From CAVTPU01 sp963736695 (GTDB lineage: Bacteria; Actinomycetota; Actinomycetes; Mycobacteriales; Micromonosporaceae), in NCBI GenBank assembly GCA_963736695.1, contig CAVTPU010000004.1, forward strand, positions 2,356,001 through 2,420,000: 64,000 nucleotides of DNA, in the 5' to 3' direction. The translations under genes and the position numbers were made by a program. How positions within the stretch are numbered: the first letter of the stretch is position 1; the number at the start of each line of letters is the position of its first letter. Shown here one piece after another: positions 15,526 through 25,107 of this stretch. The notes beneath the pieces were generated by a model. The model was not told where the DNA came from. It ran no database searches and saw only the letters and a program-made list of their open reading frames with translations.

Positions 15526-17229
15526 ATGACGGCATCGACGCTGGCAGCAGCAGGGGCGACCCCCCACCCTTACTTCGAGGCCCACCGTGGCGTGCTCGAC
15601 CGCGCCCGGCAGGCGATCGCCGAACGGTCGTATTGGTCGTTCTTTCCCGAGTCACCGTCCCCGCGGGTCTATGGCGAGACGGCGGCCGCCGACGGCGAAG
15701 CGGCGTTCGCCGCGCTGCTCGGCACCGACTTCGTCCTCGACCAGCCGGCCAGCACCGAACTGGTGGCGAGCGAAGCGAGCCCGTTCGGCATCGAGCTCAA
15801 CGTGCGCTACCCCCGTCCAGACGTCACCGCCCTGCTCGCCGCCGCCCAGTCGGGGATGCCGGCGTGGCGTGATTGTGGGCCGGAGACCCGTACGGGCGTG
15901 TGTTTGGAGATCTTGCAGCGCCTCCACCGCAACGTCTTCACCCTCGCGCACGCCGTGCACGCGACGACGGGCCAAGCGTTCGTCATGGCCTTTCAGGCCG
16001 GCGGCCCGCACGCCTTGGACCGGGCGCTGGAGGCGGTGACCTATGCCTATGAGGAGATGGTCCGCACGCCGGCACACGCCGAGTGGGTCAAACCGGCAGG
16101 CAAGGGCGAGCCGATCCGGATGGACAAGACGTTTCACCTGGTGCCGCGCGGGGTTGCGTTGGTGATCGGGTGCAACACGTTCCCGACCTGGAACTCGTTT
16201 CCCGGTTTCTTCGCCTCGCTCGCGACCGGCAACGCGGTCGTGGTCAAGCCGCATCCGCGCGCCGTGCTGCCGCTGGCGCTCACGGTGCGGATCGCACGCG
16301 AGGTGCTCGCCGACGCCGGGTTCGACCCCAACCTGGTGACGTTGGCCGCCGAACGGCCGGGGGAAGGCCTCGCGAGCGTGCTGGCGCGGCGGCCCGAGGT
16401 GCGGATCGTGGACTTCACCGGATCAACCGAATATGGCGACTGGCTGGAGGCGAACGCGCGACAGGCGACCGTCTATACGGAGAAGGCCGGCGTGAACACG
16501 ATCGTGGTCGACTCCACCGACGACTTCGCCGGCATGTGTCGCAACATCGCGTTCTCCCTCACTCTCTACAGTGGACAGATGTGCACGACGCCGCAGAACA
16601 TTCTGGTCTCGGCCGAGGGCGTGGCCACCGATGACGGGGTCAAGACCCCTGCGGAGGTCGCCGCCGGCATCGCCGAGGCGGTGGCCGCGCTCACCGGCGA
16701 CGCGGCCCGCGGGGTGGAACTCACCGGCGCGATCGTCAACGACGCGGTGCTGGGACGGCTGGCGGAGGTCCGGGAACATGGCGAGGTGGTGCTCGACTCG
16801 CGCGAGGTGAGCCATCCGACCTATCCAGACGCGATCGTGCGTACGCCGATGATCCTCGCTCTGCCGGCGAAGGCCGCTGCGGTCTATGGCACCGAGTGGT
16901 TCGGCCCGATCTCGTTCGTCGTCACCACCGCGTCGACCACCGAAAGCCTGCACGTCTTCCGATCGACGGTCGGGGCACGCGGGGCGTTGACCGCCGCGGT
17001 CTACTCCACCAATGACGCGGTCCTCGACCAGATGGAACGAGCGGCGCTGGATGTGGGCGTGCACTTGTCATGCAATTTAACTGGATCAATATTTGTGAAT
17101 CAGTCCGCCGCATTCTCCGACTTCCATGCGAGTGGCGCCAATGCGGCGGCGAACGCGGCACTGACAGATGGTGCATATGTCGCGAATCGGTTCCGGGTGG
17201 TCCAGTCCCGCCGACCCCACAAAGAGTGA
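15526..17229 (+). CDS. paaN: PaaN-type aldehyde dehydrogenase (phenylacetate degradation)
   Basis: A 567-residue aldehyde-dehydrogenase-superfamily protein. The overall sequence (MTASTLAAAGATPHPYFEAHRGVL, YWSFFPESPSPRVYGE, FHLVPRGVALVIGCNTFPTWNSFPG, VKPHPRAVLPLAL, FTGSTEYGDWLE, and the catalytic-Cys region YSGQMCTTPQNI) matches the stand-alone PaaN family. That family is annotated as a dehydrogenase of ring-opened phenylacetyl-CoA intermediates. The N-terminal ~90 residues extend beyond a normal aldehyde dehydrogenase, as the family does. No other paa gene is in the window, so its substrate here is uncertain. The exact start is moderately sure; GGAGG lies too far upstream to decide it. Confidence 0.87.
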   Translation: MTASTLAAAGATPHPYFEAHRGVLDRARQAIAERSYWSFFPESPSPRVYGETAAADGEAAFAALLGTDFVLDQPASTELVASEASPFGIELNVRYPRPDVTALLAAAQSGMPAWRDCGPETRTGVCLEILQRLHRNVFTLAHAVHATTGQAFVMAFQAGGPHALDRALEAVTYAYEEMVRTPAHAEWVKPAGKGEPIRMDKTFHLVPRGVALVIGCNTFPTWNSFPGFFASLATGNAVVVKPHPRAVLPLALTVRIAREVLADAGFDPNLVTLAAERPGEGLASVLARRPEVRIVDFTGSTEYGDWLEANARQATVYTEKAGVNTIVVDSTDDFAGMCRNIAFSLTLYSGQMCTTPQNILVSAEGVATDDGVKTPAEVAAGIAEAVAALTGDAARGVELTGAIVNDAVLGRLAEVREHGEVVLDSREVSHPTYPDAIVRTPMILALPAKAAAVYGTEWFGPISFVVTTASTTESLHVFRSTVGARGALTAAVYSTNDAVLDQMERAALDVGVHLSCNLTGSIFVNQSAAFSDFHASGANAAANAALTDGAYVANRFRVVQSRRPHKE

Positions 17230-17438
17230 TTGGTGAATAGTTATTCCAATTGATTCGTCCGAACACATCGACTGTCCGATTTAGGCCGATGCGATGCGCG
17301 GCCGGCTCGTGTAGCGTGCGAGTTCGGTCGCTCGTTCGTGCTCGCCAGTGTCGCAAGCGTTCTGCCGAGTTCGGGGTGACGCGGCCGCCACGATCGCGAC
17401 CGCGATCGATGGGGCACGGCAGAGTAAGGATGTGCACA

Positions 17439-17639
17439 GTGGCACAGGGCACCGTCAAATGGTTCAACAGCGAGAAGGGCTACGGCTTCATCGCAGTCGA
17501 CGGTGGGCAGGACGTATTCGTCCACTTCACCGCGATCGAGATGGACGGCTACAGGTCACTCGACGACGGCGCGCGGGTCGAGTTCGAGATCGCAACGGGC
17601 CAGAAAGGCCCGCAGGCCGAAAAGGTTCGGCTTATCTGA
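17439..17639 (+). CDS. Cold-shock protein (CspA family)
   Basis: A 66-residue single cold-shock domain, an RNA chaperone. It starts AQGTVKWFNSEKGYGFIAVDGG and contains both RNA-binding motifs, KGYGFI (RNP1) and VFVHFTAI (RNP2). The GTG at 17439 gives the family's standard N-terminus and has AAGGA eight bases upstream; the ATG nine bases earlier is less likely. A terminator hairpin follows directly, so it is a single-gene transcript. The ~200 bp upstream are free of genes and could hold a long 5' leader, which is common for this family. Confidence 0.95.
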   Translation: MAQGTVKWFNSEKGYGFIAVDGGQDVFVHFTAIEMDGYRSLDDGARVEFEIATGQKGPQAEKVRLI

Positions 17640-17662
17640 TCGGTGAGCTTCGAGCACGTCAA

Positions 17663-17693
17663 GGGCACCGAACCCGGCGGTGGATCGGTGCCC
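17663..17693 (+). terminator. Terminator hairpin after the cold-shock gene
   Basis: A perfect 9-bp stem, GGGCACCGA (17663-17671) with TCGGTGCCC (17685-17693), and a 13-base loop, followed by a mixed TCGTCGTCT tail. GC-rich actinobacterial terminators often lack a clean T-run. Confidence 0.75.
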
Positions 17694-17868
17694 TCGTCGT
17701 CTGCTAAGCCGAACAGCCCTCGCCCGCCGTGCGGCATCGCGGAAAGAACCGACCGGACATATGACGCGTGGCGGGTTGCGTACGATCCGATAAACCTCCA
17801 CACTCGCTGCCGTCGATCACGGATTCGCCCCTGCGGGTGGCAATTCGTTCGTTAGGGAAGGCGAGTAG

Positions 17869-19008
17869 ATGTCGATGCCACCGGGACCCCCCGGACCACC
17901 GGACCCCAACCAGCCGCAACACAACCCCACCGACGAGCCGTTCTATCGCGAGCCGCCGACCCGCCCCATGATGCCGGGCGGGTCGACGCCGCCGGGATAT
18001 TCGCAGGCCCCCGGACCGTCGGACCAACCGACAGCGCCGTTCACCCCACCCTCTTATGACCAGCCCGGGTACGGGCAACCACCCGCCGCCCCACCCGGGT
18101 ATCCGCCGGCGCCGCAGGGCGGCTATTCCCTGCCCCCCTACGTCGGCGGCGGAGCTCCTGGCGGAATGCCGGGATTCGTCGACCCGTTGGTGCCTGCGGA
18201 CCAGTCCTTCGGCGCGTGGTTCGCCAAGCTGCAGGAGGTGGGCAAACGCAGCTGGAAAGCGGCACTGATCATCGTGACGATTGCGATCGCCGCGCCGATG
18301 GGGCTCGTCAGGCTCGTGCAGACCGCCACCGGTTCCGCCGCCTACTTCGGGCCAGGGGCCGCCACTGAGGTCGGCGATCTGATGGCGACTCTCGGCACGG
18401 CGATGGTCGGCCTGTTCTTCACCCTGCTGGCCGCAGTCGCGGCGGGTTTCGTCGCCGCGCTGGGCTGGGCCGCCGGCGTCTGGGCGCTCACCCACGAGGC
18501 GGCGACCGGCCAGCCCGCCAACCTCGGTGACGCGCTGCGCTACGGGCTCAAGCGGGCCCTGCCGTTGTGGGGTTGGACGCTGGCCACCGGCCTGCTCGTC
18601 GTCGTCGGGCTCTGCGCCTGCGTGCTGCCCGGACTCTGGGTCGCCTTCGCCACCTGCATGTTCGGCATGGTGGTGCTGTTCGAGCGGGGCCAAAACCCGA
18701 TCGGGCGGTCGTTCAAGCTCACTCACGCCAACCCGCTGCCGACCCTGGGCAAGGTCGCAGTGCTCGCGGTCGTCGCGCTCGTCTACAACTTCGTCGTCGG
18801 CGGCATCGTCGGCGTGATCCTTCTTGGCATTATCAGCGTCGCCGGCCCGACCGGCATTCTCGCCGGGTTCGTCAGCTTCCTCCAGTCGATCGTGTCGGCC
18901 CCCGTCAACGCACTCCTGCTCATCGCGTTGCTGCCGCTCTATGCTCAGCTCCGGGCCACCGAGGGGCAAGTCTCGACACCCCAGCTCCATCAGGAACTCG
19001 TCAGCTGA
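17869..19008 (+). CDS. Multi-pass membrane protein with proline-rich N-terminus
   Basis: A 379-residue protein. Residues 1-120 are a low-complexity Pro/Gly/Tyr/Gln cytoplasmic tail (repeated PPGY, QPGYGQPP). About six membrane segments follow between residues 138 and 360 (AALIIVTIAIAAPMG, LFFTLLAAVAAGFVAALGWAAG, GLLVVVGLCACVLPGLWVAFAT, VAVLAVVALVYNFVVGGIVGVILL). The central block resembles the glycerophosphodiester phosphodiesterase membrane-domain / DUF975-like proteins of actinobacteria (ERGQNPIGRSFKLTHAN). No catalytic residues are recognisable. Proline-rich tails like this may scaffold division or wall proteins, but that is conjecture. The ATG follows GGGAAGGCGAG. Confidence 0.8.
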   Translation: MSMPPGPPGPPDPNQPQHNPTDEPFYREPPTRPMMPGGSTPPGYSQAPGPSDQPTAPFTPPSYDQPGYGQPPAAPPGYPPAPQGGYSLPPYVGGGAPGGMPGFVDPLVPADQSFGAWFAKLQEVGKRSWKAALIIVTIAIAAPMGLVRLVQTATGSAAYFGPGAATEVGDLMATLGTAMVGLFFTLLAAVAAGFVAALGWAAGVWALTHEAATGQPANLGDALRYGLKRALPLWGWTLATGLLVVVGLCACVLPGLWVAFATCMFGMVVLFERGQNPIGRSFKLTHANPLPTLGKVAVLAVVALVYNFVVGGIVGVILLGIISVAGPTGILAGFVSFLQSIVSAPVNALLLIALLPLYAQLRATEGQVSTPQLHQELVS

Positions 19009-19030
19009 GGCGACGCCCTTTCCCGCACCC

Positions 19031-19072
19031 GATGCCGCCCGACGACTCGAGTTCGAGTCGTCGGGCGGCATC
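19031..19072 (+). terminator. Strong terminator, 19-bp perfect stem
   Basis: GATGCCGCCCGACGACTCG (19031-19049) pairs perfectly with 19054-19072 around an AGTT loop, 20 bp after the membrane-protein stop codon. It isolates the groEL control region from upstream transcription. Confidence 0.9.
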
Positions 19073-19101
19073 GCGCATCTAGGCGAACCCACCCCCGGCA
19101 G

Positions 19102-19128
19102 CTTGCACTCGACAGGGGAGAGTGCTAA
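19102..19128 (+). promoter_or_regulatory. CIRCE element 1 (HrcA operator, imperfect)
   Basis: CTTGCACTC-N9-GAGTGCTAA. The right arm is the perfect CIRCE half-site and the left arm has two mismatches. Spacing is exactly nine bases. HrcA repressor binds such sites to silence chaperonin genes at normal temperature. Confidence 0.85.
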
Positions 19129-19135
19129 ACAGGTG

Positions 19136-19162
19136 TTGGCACTCGCCACCGGTGAGTGCCAA
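19136..19162 (+). promoter_or_regulatory. CIRCE element 2 (HrcA operator, perfect palindrome)
   Basis: TTGGCACTC-N9-GAGTGCCAA. Both arms are perfectly complementary and differ from the classical TTAGCACTC at one position per arm. It starts 34 bp after the first element and about 215 bp before the groEL ATG, leaving a long leader. Confidence 0.92.
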
Positions 19163-19377
19163 ACCCCATCCGGCGAGGCGCCGCGGTGGGGCTGGTCGGG
19201 GCGGTGGGGCACCGACGGGTGAGCAGGACAGACGCCATCTACGGCGGGCAGTCCCAACCACTCGATGGTGCCGGTCGTCGCGGGCTTATCCTCCCCCGAC
19301 CGACGGACGTGCGTCGCACATCGCGCCGCCGCGTCCGAAGGTGCGTCGTACAACTGTGTCCAGGAGGACAACGCCGA

Positions 19378-20998
<1,621 letters not shown>

Positions 20999-21028
20999 GT
21001 CCACGACGCCTCGAATGTGAGCACCACC

Positions 21029-21068
21029 CAGCAGTGGGGCGAACCGTAGTCGGTTCGCCCCACTGCTG
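21029..21068. terminator. Bidirectional terminator between groEL and fumC
   Basis: A 17-bp perfect stem, CAGCAGTGGGGCGAACC (21029-21045) with GGTTCGCCCCACTGCTG (21052-21068), and a six-base loop. It lies between the convergent groEL and fumarase genes and can serve both. Confidence 0.88.
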
Positions 21069-21152
21069 TCTGCACCAAACGAGCGTCGTCGTGGGCGCCG
21101 AACGCCAGTGATAGCAAGCGCCAGTTCTGCCGAGCGCCAGCACGACCGAACT

Positions 21153-22538
21153 CTAGGGTTGGGCCATGCGTCCGACGTCGAGCGCCTCGGCCAGCTCCTC
21201 TTCGGTGAAGACGCCGCGGTCCAGGTGGCCGCGGGCGACGACGACATCGCGGATCGGCCTCGACTCCCACACCGCCAGTCGGGCTATCTCAGCGGCCTCG
21301 TCGTGGCCGAGTATCTTCGCCAGCGGTGTCGCGATCGCCGCGGAACCCTCCGCATAGGACAGACATGTGCGCGGGTGGGCGGCGAGCTCGGCGACGCACC
21401 GGTTGGCGAAGAGCCGGCTGACGGAGGCGAGGATGCGCACCGACCCGAGAAGGTTGTGCGCCATCACAGGCATCATGACGTTGAGCTCGAAGTCGCCCTG
21501 CGATCCGGCGAACGCGATGGCGGCGTCGGCGCCGATCACCTGCGCGCAGACCTGGCGCACCGACTCGCAGAGCACCGGATTGGTCTTGCCTGGCATGATG
21601 CTCGATCCGGGTTGCAGGTCAGGAATGGAGAGCTCGCCGAGGCCGGTGCGCGGACCTGAGCCCATCCACCGGATGTCGTTGGCGATCTTGAACAGACTCA
21701 CCGCGACGGTGCGCAGTTGCCCGCTCGCCTCCACGAGTGCGTCGCGGGCGCCCTGCGCCTCGAAGTGGTTGTGCGCCTCGGCGAACGGTAGCCCGCTCTC
21801 CCGCCGCAGAATCTCGATGACCCGGGCGGCGAAGCCGGGCGGGGCGTTGATCCCGGTGCCGACGGCCGTGCCGCCGAGTGGCAGCTCACCGAGGCGGCCG
21901 AGAGACGCCTGCAGCCGTTCGACGCCATAGCGCACCTGTGTCCCGTACCCATGGAATTCCTGTCCGAGGGTGACCGGCGTGGCGTCCATGAGATGCGTAC
22001 GGCCGGCCTTCACCACGCTGTCGAACTCGGTGGCCTTTGCGTCCAGTGTGGACATGAGGTGCGCGAGTGCGGGGATGAGGTCATAGCTGATGGCATATGC
22101 GGCGGCGATGTGGATCGACGTGGGGAAGACGTCGTTGGATGATTGTGATGCGTTGACCTCGTCGTTTGGGTGCACATAGCGGCCCAGCCGCCGTGTCGCG
22201 AGCGTCGCGATCACTTCGTTGACATTCATGTTGGACGAGGTGCCGGAGCCGGTCTGGAACACGTCGACCGGAAACTGTCCATCGTGGAGTCCTTCGACGA
22301 TCTCATGCGAGGAGTCGACGATGGCGACGGCCACATCGGCCGCGATCACGCCGAGCTCGGCGTTGATGACCGCCGCAGCCGCCTTGATCCGTGCGAGGGC
22401 ACGGATCTGGCTCAGCTCCAGGCCTCGACCGGAGATCGGGAAGTTGTCGACGGCACGCTGGGTCTGCGCCCCCCAGAGTGCGTCGATTGGCACTTCGACC
22501 GGACCCATCGGGTCGATCTCAGTCCGGAATCCGTCCAC
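21153..22538 (-). CDS. fumC: Fumarate hydratase class II (iron-independent)
   Basis: A 461-residue cytosolic enzyme of the citric acid cycle, interconverting fumarate and malate without an iron-sulfur cluster. Family marks: GPVEVPIDALWGAQTQRAV, QTGSGTSSNMNVNEV, HPNDEVNASQSSNDVFPT, GRTHLMDATPVTLGQEF and the superfamily signature GSSIMPGKTNPV. The GTG at 22538 gives a normal-length N-terminus (VDGFRTEIDPMGP); the frame is open further upstream but encodes nothing family-like. It lies 100 bp downstream of the toxin gene on the same strand. A class I fumarase is encoded just upstream of that pair. Confidence 0.95.
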   Translation of the reverse strand: MDGFRTEIDPMGPVEVPIDALWGAQTQRAVDNFPISGRGLELSQIRALARIKAAAAVINAELGVIAADVAVAIVDSSHEIVEGLHDGQFPVDVFQTGSGTSSNMNVNEVIATLATRRLGRYVHPNDEVNASQSSNDVFPTSIHIAAAYAISYDLIPALAHLMSTLDAKATEFDSVVKAGRTHLMDATPVTLGQEFHGYGTQVRYGVERLQASLGRLGELPLGGTAVGTGINAPPGFAARVIEILRRESGLPFAEAHNHFEAQGARDALVEASGQLRTVAVSLFKIANDIRWMGSGPRTGLGELSIPDLQPGSSIMPGKTNPVLCESVRQVCAQVIGADAAIAFAGSQGDFELNVMMPVMAHNLLGSVRILASVSRLFANRCVAELAAHPRTCLSYAEGSAAIATPLAKILGHDEAAEIARLAVWESRPIRDVVVARGHLDRGVFTEEELAEALDVGRMAQP

Positions 22539-22638
22539 CTGCCGATCATCGCTCGCCGGACCGGCCCATAGTCGGCGTTTGCCGCGTTTAACCGCTAGGT
22601 CGCCAAATCCCCGAGGGTGAACGAGGAGACCGCAGGGG

Positions 22639-22986
22639 TCAGAGCGACAGGTGCAGTCGCAGGGCTTGGTCGAGGCGGTGCAGTGTCGCCGGGGCCAGAC
22701 GGCCGACACGGCGACCGAGGCGGACGACGTCGACGGACCGGAGCTGCTCGGCTTGGGCCTTGGAGGGCACATCGAGGCCCGCTTCACCGGGCGGGATCGA
22801 AACCTGAAACGGATAGACCCGGTTGAGGTTCGACGTCACGGGAACCACGGTGATGACCCCGCGGCCCAACCGCCTCGCGGCGCGGTTCGCGGCGTCGTTG
22901 CTGACGAGGACGACGGGGCGGGTCTTGTTGGCCTCAGATCCACGCACTGGATCAAGGTCGACCAGATAGACGTCACCGCGCCGCAT
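22639..22986 (-). CDS. MazF/PemK-family mRNA interferase toxin
   Basis: A 115-residue type II toxin expected to cleave RNA in a sequence-dependent way. MRRGDVYLVDLDPVRGSEANKTRPVVLVSND is the classical N-terminus (RGDVY, the GSE loop, KTRPVVVVS-type strand). VITVVPVTSN and the SKAQAEQLRSVDVVRLG segment (PS-x-QxxxLR-T/V-D) follow. The ATG lies 14 bp inside the end of the antitoxin gene, so the two are coupled. A longer frame exists upstream but overlaps the antitoxin needlessly. Confidence 0.92.
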   Translation of the reverse strand: MRRGDVYLVDLDPVRGSEANKTRPVVLVSNDAANRAARRLGRGVITVVPVTSNLNRVYPFQVSIPPGEAGLDVPSKAQAEQLRSVDVVRLGRRVGRLAPATLHRLDQALRLHLSL

Positions 22987-23203
22987 CGGTGAGCCCATCG
23001 TCGGCGACGGCATCCCACAGATCGGCGTCGCCGCTATGACTCCACTCCCGCCACGCGGCGCCGTAGGCGTCTTCGAGTTCGCTCAGCCGCAGCAGCTCGA
23101 TCGCCTGATGCAGAACGGACGAGCGCGACGGATAGCCGGCTCGCTCGGCGTAGTCGTCGACGAAGTGGATGTCTTCCTCCGGCAGGCTCACACTCAGCTT
23201 CAC
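22973..23203 (-). CDS. MazE-like antitoxin (ribbon-helix-helix)
   Basis: A 76-residue partner of the overlapping MazF-type toxin. The N-terminal ~45 residues (VKLSVSLPEEDIHFVDDYAERAGYPSRSSVLHQAIELLR) form a ribbon-helix-helix DNA-binding domain. The acidic C-terminus (SHSGDADLWDAVADDGLTDAAR) should wrap the toxin. The GTG at 23203 has no Shine-Dalgarno sequence but TAGCAT seven bases upstream, so the mRNA is probably leaderless. That -10 box falls inside one of the repeated GGTAGCATC operator-like units, which fits autorepression. Confidence 0.88.
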   Translation of the reverse strand: MKLSVSLPEEDIHFVDDYAERAGYPSRSSVLHQAIELLRLSELEDAYGAAWREWSHSGDADLWDAVADDGLTDAAR

Positions 23204-23209
23204 ACCCGC

Positions 23210-23242
23210 GATGCTACCTGTGATGCTACCAAGATGGCTACC
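23210..23242. promoter_or_regulatory. Triple GATGCTACC repeat, probable toxin-antitoxin operator
   Basis: Three near-identical units at about 12-bp spacing: GATGCTACC at 23210-23218 and 23222-23230, and GATGGCTACC at 23233-23242. On the gene's strand they read GGTAGC(C)ATC and contain the -10 hexamer TAGCAT of the antitoxin promoter. Tandem short repeats over the promoter suit cooperative binding of a ribbon-helix-helix antitoxin. Confidence 0.7.
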
Positions 23243-23303
23243 GCCTAGGTTTCCCCGGTACGTCGCCGACCCGTGGCGCGCCATGAGTTCGGGCCGTATG
23301 GCG

Positions 23304-24983
23304 TCATAGGCGCCCGATGGTGAGGATCGGCGTGGTGGTCTCGGCGAAGAAGTCGTTGCCTTTGTCGTCGACGACGATGAAGGCCGGGAAATCGACGACA
23401 TCGATGAGCCAGATCGCCTCCATGCCGAGTTCGGGATATTCGAGAACCTCGACGCTGCGAATGCAGTCTTGTGCGAGTCGTGCCGCCGGACCGCCGATCG
23501 ACCCGAGATAGAACCCGCCGTGGCGGTGGCACGCCTCGGTCACCTGCGCGGACCGATTGCCCTTCGCGAGCATCACCAGGGAACCGCCGGCGGCCTGAAA
23601 CTTGTCCACATAGGAGTCCATGCGTCCAGCGGTGGTCGGGCCGAACGATCCGGAGGCATAGCCGGCCGGGGTCTTCGCCGGACCGGCGTAATAGACCGCG
23701 TGGTCACGCAGGTAGTCGGGCATCGGCTCGCCGGCATCGAGCCGCTCGGCGATCTTCGCGTGGGCGATGTCACGGGCGACGACGAGCGGGCCGGTCAGCG
23801 ACAGCCGGGTTCGCACCGGATGTTTGGCGAGCTCCGCACGGATCTCGACCATCGGCCGGGTGAGATCGATGCGCACCGCCTCGTCACTGTCGAGCTGTGT
23901 GTCGGTGACGTCGGGCAGGAACTGGGCTGGCTCGGTCTCCAGCCGCTCGAGAAACACCCCATCCGGGGTGATCTTGCCGAGGACCTGCCGGTCGGCGGAG
24001 CACGAGACGGCGATCGCGACCGGGCAGGAGGCACCGTGCCGCGGGAGCCGGACCACCCGCACGTCGTGGCAGAAATAGCGGCCGCCGAACTGCGCCCCGA
24101 TGCCAAACTCGCGGGTCAGCTCGAGCACCTGGGCCTCGAGTTCGACGTCGCGAAACCCGTGACCGGTTGCGGAACCGGTCGTCGGCAACGAATCAAGGTA
24201 TTTCGCCGAGGCGTATTTCGCGGTCTTGAGCGCGAACTCGGCCGAGGTGCCACCGATGACGATCGCCAGGTGATAGGGCGGACACGCGGCGGTGCCGAGG
24301 GACCGCAGCTTCTCCTCGAGGAACCGCATCATCGACGCGGGGTTGAGCAACGCCTTGGTCTCCTGGAAGAGGTAGGACTTGTTGGCCGAACCACCGCCCT
24401 TGGCCATGAACAGGAACTTGTAGGCGTCGGGGTGACCGTCCGGGTCATCGGCATAGAGCTCGATCTGCGCCGGCAGATTGGTGCCGGTGTTCCTCTCGTC
24501 CCACATGGTCAGCGGGGCCAGCTGCGAATAGCGCAGGTTGAGGGTGGTGTAGGCGTCGAAGACCCCACGGGCGATCGCCGCCTCGTCGGCGCCGTCGGTG
24601 AGCACATGCCGGCCCCGTTTGCCCATGACGATCGCGGTTCCGGTGTCCTGGCACATCGGCAGCACCCCGCTGGCGGCGATGTTGGCGTTGCGCAGCAGGT
24701 CGGTCGCCACGAAGCGGTCGTTGGCCGAGGCGAGCGGATCGTCGATGATCGCGCGCAACTGTGCGAGATGCGCAGGGCGCAGAAAGTGCGCGATGTCGCG
24801 CATCGCCTCGGCGGTGAGCAGCGTCAGTGCCTCCGGCTCGACGGTGAGCAGCCGACGGGGCTGACCGTCGAGTCCGTGCGGGCCATCGACCACGTTGATG
24901 CCGTCCCGGGTCACGAGACGGTAGTCCGTGGTGTCGGGTCCGATGGGCAGCAACGGGGAGAAAAGGAACTCCGGACTCGTCAC
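23304..24983 (-). CDS. fumA: Fumarate hydratase class I (iron-sulfur type)
   Basis: A 559-residue fumarase with an oxygen-sensitive [4Fe-4S] cluster and fused alpha and beta parts. Characteristic segments: LPMCQDTGTAIVMGKRG (cluster Cys), FLFMAKGGGSANKSYLFQETKALL, GTAACPPYHLAIVIGGTSAEF, SCSADRQVLGKITPDGVFLE, and the C-terminal GSFGPTTAGRMDSYVDKFQAAGGSLVMLAKGNRS and VDDKGNDFFAE. The length is normal. GTG 24983 has GGAG upstream and is preferred over ATG 24998, which lacks a site. A second, iron-independent fumarase lies 0.8 kb downstream, so the cell can swap enzymes according to iron or oxygen stress (inference). Confidence 0.94.
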   Translation of the reverse strand: MTSPEFLFSPLLPIGPDTTDYRLVTRDGINVVDGPHGLDGQPRRLLTVEPEALTLLTAEAMRDIAHFLRPAHLAQLRAIIDDPLASANDRFVATDLLRNANIAASGVLPMCQDTGTAIVMGKRGRHVLTDGADEAAIARGVFDAYTTLNLRYSQLAPLTMWDERNTGTNLPAQIELYADDPDGHPDAYKFLFMAKGGGSANKSYLFQETKALLNPASMMRFLEEKLRSLGTAACPPYHLAIVIGGTSAEFALKTAKYASAKYLDSLPTTGSATGHGFRDVELEAQVLELTREFGIGAQFGGRYFCHDVRVVRLPRHGASCPVAIAVSCSADRQVLGKITPDGVFLERLETEPAQFLPDVTDTQLDSDEAVRIDLTRPMVEIRAELAKHPVRTRLSLTGPLVVARDIAHAKIAERLDAGEPMPDYLRDHAVYYAGPAKTPAGYASGSFGPTTAGRMDSYVDKFQAAGGSLVMLAKGNRSAQVTEACHRHGGFYLGSIGGPAARLAQDCIRSVEVLEYPELGMEAIWLIDVVDFPAFIVVDDKGNDFFAETTTPILTIGRL

Positions 24984-25084
24984 GCCGCCACGCTCCATTC
25001 ATCGATGCCACTGAAATGGCCGGATAGGTCGGCTGGCCGGCCCGACTCCCAGCCTAGGCATCAGGCGGCGCGGCGCCACCTGAG

Positions 25085-25097
25085 GGTTGACTCAACC
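25085..25097. promoter_or_regulatory. Perfect 13-bp palindrome upstream of class I fumarase
   Basis: GGTTGA-C-TCAACC. It sits next to a 9-bp hairpin with one G-T pair at 25062-25082, in the spacer between the anchored propeller protein and the fumarase, 100 bp before the fumarase start. It may be an operator, or part of the transcript end of the upstream gene. Confidence 0.35.
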
Positions 25098-25107
25098 GAC
25101 CCCTCGC

